From Actinomycetes bacterium (GTDB taxonomy: Bacteria > Actinomycetota > Acidimicrobiia > Acidimicrobiales > Bog-793), in assembly GCA_021829645.1 (NCBI GenBank), contig JAKBPI010000004.1:40371-104370 (forward strand): 64,000 nt of DNA. Direction: 5' to 3'. The position numbers and the translations under genes are program-made. A model generated the notes under the pieces. The model saw only the letters and a list, made by a program, of their open reading frames with translations, ran no database searches and was not told where the DNA came from. Positions within the stretch are counted from its first letter, which is position 1; each line of letters opens with the position of its first letter. Positions 1-7,013 of the stretch are shown here, one piece after another.

Positions 1-702
1 GAGTCTGAAGAACTGAAAAGTTTTGGTCAAGACGGATTGGTTAGAGCAATCACGCGCTGGGGAGGTCCTGATATTGATAAGTTTGAAAATTATGCTAAGC
101 GCTGTATCAGAGGTGCAATTTTTGACGAACTGAGAAGATTGGACTGGATGCCGCGCTCCACTCGACAAAGAGTCGTGGCTTACCGCAATACTTTTGACAG
201 AATGCTTACAGAGCTTGGCCGTACTCCTAAACCTCTTGAAGTGTGCAACGCCATGGGTCTCAATGATAAGCAATCTCGCGGTCTTCTCTCGCAAGTAGGC
301 TCCTCACAGCTACTGCATTTGGAAGGTAGATCAGGAAGTCAAACTGCCACAGACGAAACATTAATGGATCTGGTCGTCGACGAGAGTAACGAACCCGAGA
401 CCGTGATCATGTCTTTAGCCGACTCTGCGGCATTGGCAGCGGCAATAGCCATGCTGGGAGAAAGAGAGCAAAAGATTATCCACCTTTCTTTTGCCGGTGG
501 AATGACCCAAGGTGAAATTGGTAAAATACTTGGTATAGGCGGTCCGAGAGTGTGCAAAATCCAAAGAAGCGCTTTAGAGAAATTACGGGTCACTCTTTCC
601 GAGACTTATCTAGAGTCAAAAGCAATTTCCCACCAACACACTCCGCCGAACGCAGGCAAGGCATTGCACGATAACTCTGACTTTGCTCTGCAAACCGCAT
701 AG
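1..702 (+). CDS. RNA polymerase sigma factor, FliA/WhiG (sigma-28) family, 5' end cut by window
   Basis: The reading frame is open from base 1, so the gene starts upstream of the window and the TTG at 37 is not its start. The first visible residues (ESEELKSFGQDGLVRAI) match sigma region 2. The stretch YAKRCIRGAIFDELRRLDW is the typical region 2.3/2.4 of FliA/WhiG factors, followed by a region 3 segment (PRSTRQRV) and a region 4 helix-turn-helix (LGEREQKIIHLSFAGGMTQ then GEIGKILGI). Family members direct flagellar genes (FliA) or sporulation-type development (WhiG in Streptomyces); the sequence alone does not decide between them. The C-terminal tail of about 35 residues after region 4 looks disordered. 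No flagellar genes are visible in the window. Confidence 0.9.
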   Translation, partial: ESEELKSFGQDGLVRAITRWGGPDIDKFENYAKRCIRGAIFDELRRLDWMPRSTRQRVVAYRNTFDRMLTELGRTPKPLEVCNAMGLNDKQSRGLLSQVGSSQLLHLEGRSGSQTATDETLMDLVVDESNEPETVIMSLADSAALAAAIAMLGEREQKIIHLSFAGGMTQGEIGKILGIGGPRVCKIQRSALEKLRVTLSETYLESKAISHQHTPPNAGKALHDNSDFALQTA

Positions 703-769
703 CAGAACTACTAATAAACTTATGCCAAATAATAACCTCGTGTTATAAAAGGTGGCAAGATGAGTAGTT

Positions 770-1099
770 ATGGAATCCCAAACAGAGCAGGCTATTCCTG
801 TAATGCTTGTAACCGATACCAGAAAATCTCTTCAGTGGTATCGCGAACTTGGTTTTGAGGAGGAGTGGAGTCATTCAATCGGTAAAGGATTTCCTGTTTT
901 AACTTCCCTAACTAGGGGGAACATAAGAATATTTCTATCCGAATATATAAACGGTATTCCTCCTAGATCTATTGTTTACCTCATGATTCACAAAGATACC
1001 GCTATTTCTTCCACCGGCAACACCAATAATCCCGAAGAAGCATCGGAAATAACTTTGCATGATCCAGATGGCAACAGAATCAATATCAGATATCACTAA
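770..1099 (+). CDS. VOC (glyoxalase/bleomycin-resistance-like) family protein
   Basis: A 109-residue single VOC module. It opens with the usual strand IPVMLVTDTRKSLQWYRELGF and closes with the typical LHDPDGNRINI strand. VOC proteins are metal-dependent dioxygenases, isomerases, or antibiotic-binding proteins made of paired beta-alpha-beta-beta-beta units; two modules usually combine, so this one probably dimerises. The substrate cannot be told. The ATG at 770 follows an AAGGTGG stretch about 13 bases upstream, so the start is reasonable though not certain. The gene converges on coaE with a gap of only 3 bases. Confidence 0.75.
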   Translation: MESQTEQAIPVMLVTDTRKSLQWYRELGFEEEWSHSIGKGFPVLTSLTRGNIRIFLSEYINGIPPRSIVYLMIHKDTAISSTGNTNNPEEASEITLHDPDGNRINIRYH

Positions 1100-1102
1100 T
1101 TT

Positions 1103-1744
1103 CTACTTGTCGGTACTTTTAGCCAATGAACCATTTTCAAAATGTGTTTTTGTGATGGAGTTAAATACGTTGTGAGCCATTTGCTCTAAGAGATTTTTAT
1201 CCCCTGAGTTGATAACGATAAAATCTCCGGATCGTATTCTGGTTATGGACGACGACTGTATGGATATCCTATTTTTGATGTCATCTTCGGTCATTTTTCT
1301 GATTGAGCGCAACCTATCAACGGCTTGATCAACAGGTGTTTCGACAACTATCAATGCCTGTAAGTCGTAAAAATCCGCTGCCTTTGTCTCAATGAGGAGA
1401 GCTCCCTCGATGATCAGGAGGGGAACTTGTTGGGCACTAAGACTCTTGATATCTTCCAAAATTTTATTCCGGAGGTATGGATGCACTATGGATTCCAAGA
1501 GGAGTTTGCGATCGGGAGACAAAAAAGCAGCTGCTGCAAGTTTTTTGCGATCTATTACGGCATCTTGCGTAAGGATATGGTCGCCAAATGCCTTTACCAA
1601 TCGGAACTGTAAATCTTTACTATATTTGAGTAATTCATGGGTAAGGGCATCGGCATCTATGACGGTCGCTCCGTTCTTGTGCAGATAAGAACAGAATAAA
1701 GACTTACCAGCTGCTATACCGCCCGTACAGCCAATTCGTATCAC
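1103..1744 (-). CDS. coaE: Dephospho-CoA kinase
   Basis: Phosphorylates dephospho-CoA at the 3' hydroxyl, the last step of coenzyme A synthesis, in the cytoplasm. The P-loop IGCTGGIAAGKS lies at the very N-terminus and DADALTHELL follows, as in the family. I place the start at the GTG at 1744 (product begins VIRIGCTGG, 213 residues, normal length). An upstream ATG at 1816 gives a 24-residue extension not typical of the family, and that ATG sits inside the hairpin of the rpsA terminator. rpsA-coaE order is conserved in Actinobacteria (known for Mycobacterium tuberculosis Rv1630-Rv1631). No clear ribosome binding site precedes the GTG. Confidence 0.93.
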   Translation of the reverse strand: MIRIGCTGGIAAGKSLFCSYLHKNGATVIDADALTHELLKYSKDLQFRLVKAFGDHILTQDAVIDRKKLAAAAFLSPDRKLLLESIVHPYLRNKILEDIKSLSAQQVPLLIIEGALLIETKAADFYDLQALIVVETPVDQAVDRLRSIRKMTEDDIKNRISIQSSSITRIRSGDFIVINSGDKNLLEQMAHNVFNSITKTHFENGSLAKSTDK

Positions 1745-1806
1745 AAGAGAATCATAACGCAAATATTGTCTCAAGATGAGGATATGAAAGATGAGCGTCG
1801 TCGATG

Positions 1807-1851
1807 CTAAAAACAATGCGACTGAGCTCTTTCAAGATCTCAGTCGCATTG
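1807..1851 (-). terminator. Rho-independent terminator after rpsA
   Basis: A perfect 13-bp stem (left arm 1814-1826, right arm 1839-1851, core GCGACTGAG) with a 12-base loop. On the minus strand it is followed by TTTTT. It lies just past the rpsA stop and upstream of the coaE GTG start, so it probably ends or attenuates rpsA transcription before coaE. Confidence 0.8.
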
Positions 1852-1873
1852 GAAGATTGCAAGTCGCTATTCC

Positions 1874-3343
1874 CTATTCTGTGGCAGATTGAGGGCTTTC
1901 TGCTTCGGCGGATAAGCCGTGGGCTTGTAGCTCTTCGTTGACAAAGTCAGCCCATGCGGCTTGTGCTTCTGTTTCGGGTGTAAATTCCATGTTGGTGTAG
2001 CTGTAGAGTGCTCCGATGTAGTTGCCCTCTTCGTCGTAGGCGTGTTCGCCAAAGGCTTCACGGTATTCTTCAGCCACTACCCCACCTTCGGCAGCCTGCT
2101 TGATAGAAAGACTTATGCGTCTGCGTTGGAGATCGATGTCTATAATCTTCACCCACAGTTCTTCACCTGGTATGACGACTTGCTCTGGCAAATCTACATG
2201 GTGCACCGCCATTTCTGATATGTGCACCAAGCCTTCTATGCCATCTCCTACCTGTACGAATGCCCCAAAAGGAACCAACTTAGTAATTCTACCGTATACA
2301 AGTTCGCCGACTTGGTGCGCCATGGCAAATTCGTTCCACGGATCAACCTGTGTGGCTTTTAGCGAAAGACTTATTCTCTCTTTTGAAAAGTCTACGTCAA
2401 GTACTTTCACTGTTACGTTATCTCCAACCGATACTACCGATGCCGGATGATCTACGTGCTTCCAAGACAATTCCGATACGTGAATGAGTCCATCCATGCC
2501 TCCTAAGTCAACAAAGGCACCGAAGTTTACAACTGATGAAATAACTCCTTGGCGCACCTCGCCTGGTTTCAAGTTGACCAAGAACTCCCCACGCTGCTCT
2601 TTTTGAGTCTCTTCTAGGAATGCTCTTCTGGATAGTACGACGTTATTACGAGTTTTTTCCAGTTCGATAACTTTACATTCCAATATGCGTCCCATGTAAG
2701 GCTGGAGGTCGCGTACACGTCGCAACTCTATCAGGGAAGCAGGGAGGAAGCCCCTTAGTCCTATATCGACTATGAGACCGCCTTTGACTATTTCTATTAC
2801 AGGTCCTCTGACAACCCCGTTAGCATCTTTAATTTTTTCTATTTCACCCCAGGCTTTTTCGTATTGGGCACGCTTTTTGGAGAGAATCAGGCGGCCCTCC
2901 TTGTCTTCTTTTTGCAAGACAAGGGCTTCAATGTGGTCATTGAGCGAAACTATTTCATGTGGATGAATATCATTTCTGATAGAAAGTTCTTTGGCCGGGA
3001 TAACCCCTTCTGATTTGAAACCTATATCGAGAAGCACCTCGTCACGGTCAACTTTGACCACTGTTCCAGAAACCAGATCGCCTTCTTCTAGGTCGATAAT
3101 AGTTTTGGATATTGCTGCCTCAAAGTCCTCTTTATCTAAGTCATTTTCCGTTATTTGTCTGGGGACATACTGGTCATTTTCGTCGAAATGTCCCATCGGA
3201 AGAAGACTGTGAGGTCTTGTGGGTATTACTGTATCAGGGGGTGCGGAGTCTCCGATACGTGGTGTTGCCGGTATTGTGTTAGTCAGATCTGACATAGGGG
3301 TATTTTTTGCCTTAAGTATACTCTGGTCGTCAATGTAATTCAT
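1874..3343 (-). CDS. rpsA: 30S ribosomal protein S1
   Basis: Binds mRNA and helps place it on the 30S subunit. Four S1 (OB-fold) repeats are visible: near residues 83-155 (EEGDLVSGTVVKVDRDEVLL), 170-240 (GPVIEIVKGGLIVDIGLRGF), 262-335 (GVISSVVNFGAFVDLGGMDG) and 347-420 (GRITKLVPFGAFVQVGDGIE). Actinobacterial S1 proteins usually have four repeats and about 480-500 residues, as here (489). The start could be the ATG at 3343 or the in-frame ATG at 3295 (MSDLTNT); neither has a clear ribosome binding site. The acidic tail is normal. A TATAAT box on the minus strand at 3372-3367 fits a short leader for either start. Confidence 0.95.
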   Translation of the reverse strand: MNYIDDQSILKAKNTPMSDLTNTIPATPRIGDSAPPDTVIPTRPHSLLPMGHFDENDQYVPRQITENDLDKEDFEAAISKTIIDLEEGDLVSGTVVKVDRDEVLLDIGFKSEGVIPAKELSIRNDIHPHEIVSLNDHIEALVLQKEDKEGRLILSKKRAQYEKAWGEIEKIKDANGVVRGPVIEIVKGGLIVDIGLRGFLPASLIELRRVRDLQPYMGRILECKVIELEKTRNNVVLSRRAFLEETQKEQRGEFLVNLKPGEVRQGVISSVVNFGAFVDLGGMDGLIHVSELSWKHVDHPASVVSVGDNVTVKVLDVDFSKERISLSLKATQVDPWNEFAMAHQVGELVYGRITKLVPFGAFVQVGDGIEGLVHISEMAVHHVDLPEQVVIPGEELWVKIIDIDLQRRRISLSIKQAAEGGVVAEEYREAFGEHAYDEEGNYIGALYSYTNMEFTPETEAQAAWADFVNEELQAHGLSAEAESPQSATE

Positions 3344-3366
3344 TGCTACGCTGACAACAAACGGAT

Positions 3367-3372
3367 ATTATA
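3367..3372 (-). promoter_or_regulatory. Possible -10 box for rpsA
   Basis: TATAAT reads on the minus strand about 24 bases before the first rpsA ATG. No convincing -35 hexamer is seen 16-18 bases further upstream. A second minus-strand TATAAT lies near 3430. The 298-base gap to the divergent gene at 3642 holds no other recognisable signal. Confidence 0.35.
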
Positions 3373-3641
3373 AACAGGTATTTTTACTGTATCTTGGATT
3401 GAAATCAGCTTTTCCTGTGGTAGGTATTATATACCAAAGCACTGCGATGAATAAGAGTTTTTTCTTAGAAGATCAATTGCTCACCTTAGTCCTTTCCTGG
3501 AAAGTTTGGATAGTAATTGCCTAGAGGGTTATTGTCAGGCATGGATTTGTGAAAGCAATCCCTATGTGTATACTTATAGACATGCATTGCTGCGGTTGGT
3601 AATCATATCTGTGTGCAAATGGTCATTTCGAACAGACAATT

Positions 3642-5699
3642 ATGGGCGGAAATAAATTAAATTTAAATTTAGTAGCGAAAGCTTTTGACTCTAGATTAAG
3701 TCAAGAGGCGTTGTTCATATTAATTTTACTGGCGATTACAGCCGTTTTTTTCAATACCATAAAGGCAAAACAGCTAAAGAGATCAACTAGGCAAGATTCC
3801 GGTAATGAAGCTTCCAAAAGCGTTTATACAGATTCCCAACAGAGCACCGCCCGGAGTTTTTCCTCTGTTTCAGAGGCAAGCTTTAGCAAAATACTGCGAA
3901 TAGGATTCGGTCTTTTATGGGTACTTGACGGTCTGTTGCAAATGCAGTCTTCTATGTCGATCGAACTCCCCAATTCTGTCATATTGCCCAGTGAAGCGGG
4001 TTCTCCGACGTGGGTAAAAGAAATTGTACAATATACTTTGACGACATGGCAACGCCACCCTATAACATATGCCACAGGTGTGGCTTGGATCCAACTTGGC
4101 ATAGGGCTTTTGATCCTGATTGCTCCCAAAGGTTTTGCATTAAGTATAGCAGGAGCATTTAGTGTGTTGTGGGCAATTTCGGTATGGGTTTTTGGAGAAT
4201 CCCTGGGTGGCATTCTTGCCCCTCATCCGAGCTGGTTGTTCGGCACCCCGGGAGCTGCCTTAATTTACCTTTTTGCCGGGATAATGCTTTTCTTGCCAGA
4301 CGGATATTTTGACGACCCAAGACACAGAAGACGTATTGCCAAAAGCGTAGGGATCTATTTTTTAATAATGCTGATCATTCAAATTTGGCCCAGTAATAAT
4401 TATTGGGGTTTTCATACGGCCCATCACAGAATAAATCCGTTGGCACAAGATGTCCTACGGATGGCACAAATGAATCAGCCGACTTGGTTGAGACAAGCAT
4501 TGGTTTCGTTTGCCTCTTTTGTCAGTCATGAAGCTTGGACTGTCAACTTGGTCGTTTCACTTGTCTTGGGGTTGAGTGCTCTTTCTTTTTTGCTGCCGTA
4601 CAGGCGTTTGCGACATCACGTATTTATTTTACAATCGGTTTTAATGGTCTTTAGCTGGGTATTTTTCCAGGATTTGGGATTTATCGGCGGCGTTGGGACA
4701 GACCCGAATTCTATGATGCCAACTTTGATTATTGTTTCTGCCGTCTACGTCTTGGAATACGGAAATCTTATCAATTTTAGTAAGGCAGATTTTTTTGCAA
4801 AACTTTCTCGTTTGTATCCGGTCAGACAAAAGTCTAGGATTTCCATATCCGCACTCGCTACTGGAGGGATTACAGAGAGTTTGAGCGATCTAACCATTGC
4901 CAAAGCTTCAAGCTCTGACCCCGCTGGCTTATCACAGCTCACGCCTTCTTCTGTTGCTGAAAACCCTTCTATCGGTGACAAGTTCTCCAATATTAAGAGT
5001 GTCTGGCAACGTCTCAAAGAAAAGCCGCTCAGCACGTTACTCAGACTTTTTATGTCAGTGGAAGCCACCGGGGTAATTGCACTGGGAGCTTTACCGATTG
5101 CCATAGATATGGGTAATCCAAGCGTGTCACCCTTGGTGGCAGAGGCCTATGTGGGGGTTCCTTATAAGACAGATAGCATTGCGCAAAACTTTACTTTGGT
5201 GAATCAAAATGGAGATACAACAAGCCTTAGCCAGTACAGGCATAAGAAGCTGATTTTTTTAGTCTTTTTAGATCCGGTATGCACCTCGGCCTGTCCTTTG
5301 ATAGCCCAAGAGGTAAAGAAGACGGACATGCTTCTGGCGGCCCAGGGACGGTTTGTGGAATTTATTGCCATAGATGCCAACCCCCTCTACCGTTCTACGG
5401 CTTACCTGGATGCATTTGACACCGCAGAGCAGATGAATACTCTGTCGAACTGGGAATATCTGACAGGCGGCAAAAAGGCCCTAAATAATATCTGGAACAA
5501 TTATGGCATAAGTGTTTCTTATGCTTCGGCTGGGGCTATGGTGATCCACTCTGAAGTTGCCTATGTTATAAATCCCGATGGGAAAATAGTGGAAATATTG
5601 AATGACAGTCCTGTATACGGAAATCACATCGTCAAAGCGTCGTTTGCGTCAATGTTTTACGATGCAATCAGCAAGTATTTACCACAAAACATCCATTGA
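3642..5699 (+). CDS. Polytopic membrane protein with C-terminal SCO1/thioredoxin-like domain
   Basis: A 685-residue fusion. Residues 1-400 hold many hydrophobic segments (for example around 22-40, 88-100, 145-165, 170-190, 200-220 and 240-252); parts resemble DoxX/DoxD-type membrane proteins (FGLLWVLDGLLQMQ). Residues about 505-680 form a SCO/PrrC-like domain: FTLVNQNGDTTSLSQYR, then the redox/copper motif DPVCTSACPL (CxxxCP), and IHSEVAYVINPDGK, whose His fits the third SCO metal ligand. SCO proteins deliver copper to cytochrome oxidase or act as thiol oxidoreductases outside the membrane. I infer a membrane-tethered SCO, perhaps for respiratory complexes. The gene at 5703 follows after 3 bases and is probably co-transcribed. 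No strong ribosome binding site precedes the ATG. Confidence 0.7.
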   Translation: MGGNKLNLNLVAKAFDSRLSQEALFILILLAITAVFFNTIKAKQLKRSTRQDSGNEASKSVYTDSQQSTARSFSSVSEASFSKILRIGFGLLWVLDGLLQMQSSMSIELPNSVILPSEAGSPTWVKEIVQYTLTTWQRHPITYATGVAWIQLGIGLLILIAPKGFALSIAGAFSVLWAISVWVFGESLGGILAPHPSWLFGTPGAALIYLFAGIMLFLPDGYFDDPRHRRRIAKSVGIYFLIMLIIQIWPSNNYWGFHTAHHRINPLAQDVLRMAQMNQPTWLRQALVSFASFVSHEAWTVNLVVSLVLGLSALSFLLPYRRLRHHVFILQSVLMVFSWVFFQDLGFIGGVGTDPNSMMPTLIIVSAVYVLEYGNLINFSKADFFAKLSRLYPVRQKSRISISALATGGITESLSDLTIAKASSSDPAGLSQLTPSSVAENPSIGDKFSNIKSVWQRLKEKPLSTLLRLFMSVEATGVIALGALPIAIDMGNPSVSPLVAEAYVGVPYKTDSIAQNFTLVNQNGDTTSLSQYRHKKLIFLVFLDPVCTSACPLIAQEVKKTDMLLAAQGRFVEFIAIDANPLYRSTAYLDAFDTAEQMNTLSNWEYLTGGKKALNNIWNNYGISVSYASAGAMVIHSEVAYVINPDGKIVEILNDSPVYGNHIVKASFASMFYDAISKYLPQNIH

Positions 5700-5702
5700 G
5701 TT

Positions 5703-7013
5703 ATGAAAATTTATAAACTTACTTTAACGAAAATACTCGCCTTTTTCTTACTGCTGGGATTTTTGCTGTCGTATATTATCCCTACACCATATACTTATGG
5801 TCTTAATTCCAAAGGTTTCGTGCAAAGAAAAATTCTCAAATGGCCTACAGCGGCGTTGCCGACGAGTGTGGTAAGTGGCAATGCTACGGTCGTCTCTTTA
5901 TCCATGGGATCAAAAAATAACGTCTTAAATAGGTTTTGGCAGTTGTTTACCTACGATCAGGATTTGCATAAGTGGCAAAACATAGTCGGTAATATCGGGG
6001 TGGCAACTAATGGAGGTTTCTCGGTAGTGTCAGATGAGAACAACCAATTTCTTTTGGCTGTTTTCCCTGCTATTCTACTCAGATTCTCTCCTGTTGATAT
6101 TCTAAAAATCACTACTGCCAAAAAAGTGGCAACCTCTTATGTGGCATTACCTCCGATGACACAGGCCTTATCGCATTCTCTTTCCAATATTACTCAAATA
6201 AACAGCAGTACTTTTATGTCTGCCGTGCAAACCCCTACCGGGAGTTACCCAGAAGTTACGTCTACTTCTTCCGCAGTTTGGCACAAAGTAAGCCTTTTCT
6301 CTTCGAATAAATCGAATTGTCGACCGGATAACATTTCCTCTCTTTTTAATGCAAATAATTTTTTACTGTTTGGAACGGATTGTATTGTTTCTGATTACCA
6401 ATCCCCCATCTTTTATGGCGCTCATATCCAAAATGCCGTTAAAGCACTCCAGATCAAGAGTATCGAAGTGTCATTTAAAAATATTGTGCCACACCGTTAT
6501 GTAAGTCATACCCTGACAAGCGATACGGTATTATGGGAGCCTCTCGCTAAATCTCTTTCCACACAAACCACGACCTTTGCCGGTGGGTTGGCGGTCGTGT
6601 CGTCGGCAGGTAAATATACCTCACCCGTCGGTCTGTATACTTTTGGCGTGTCAGAAACAAAAAGTATTGAGAATAGAAATGTCGTTTTGCACACAAAAGC
6701 AAACAGCTTTCTCTCGTTGCCGCTTTTTGCAAACATTATTTCTCTGGGCAGTTATGGAACGTCCGGATATTTTGTTTTGGTGAAATATCCAAATAAAAAA
6801 ACTTATCTATTTTTAGAGAGATCTTTGGGAACCAAGTGGGTAGAGATTGCTGGTTTACCGCATGCCGTACAGACCATCGCCACACTAAGTAGTGGTGTTA
6901 TACAGGCATTTAGTGTCTCAGGTAATATCTTGCATATATACAATTACGCCAAAGACAAATGGTTGTTGACACAGACTATTGAAGTCCCAATCCAATATGG
7001 CAGTTCAAGCTAG
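5703..7013 (+). CDS. Secreted or membrane-anchored protein of unknown function
   Basis: A 436-residue protein I do not recognise. Residues 4-28 form an uncleaved anchor or signal peptide (KLTLTKILAFFLLLGFLLSY). The rest is rich in beta-type, Ser/Thr/Val-rich segments spaced in a way that could be a beta-propeller (repeated patterns such as WQNIVGNIG, WHKVSLFSS, WVEIAGLPH), but this is a guess. It starts 3 bases after the SCO fusion stop, which suggests an operon and a role outside the membrane beside it. Its stop codon overlaps the polA stop: both read through the shared CTAG at 7010-7013. Confidence 0.6.
   Translation: MKIYKLTLTKILAFFLLLGFLLSYIIPTPYTYGLNSKGFVQRKILKWPTAALPTSVVSGNATVVSLSMGSKNNVLNRFWQLFTYDQDLHKWQNIVGNIGVATNGGFSVVSDENNQFLLAVFPAILLRFSPVDILKITTAKKVATSYVALPPMTQALSHSLSNITQINSSTFMSAVQTPTGSYPEVTSTSSAVWHKVSLFSSNKSNCRPDNISSLFNANNFLLFGTDCIVSDYQSPIFYGAHIQNAVKALQIKSIEVSFKNIVPHRYVSHTLTSDTVLWEPLAKSLSTQTTTFAGGLAVVSSAGKYTSPVGLYTFGVSETKSIENRNVVLHTKANSFLSLPLFANIISLGSYGTSGYFVLVKYPNKKTYLFLERSLGTKWVEIAGLPHAVQTIATLSSGVIQAFSVSGNILHIYNYAKDKWLLTQTIEVPIQYGSSS

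Noticed and set aside
1392..1688. Plus-strand frames opposite coaE
   Set aside because: coaE is clearly the real gene, and these have no supporting signals.
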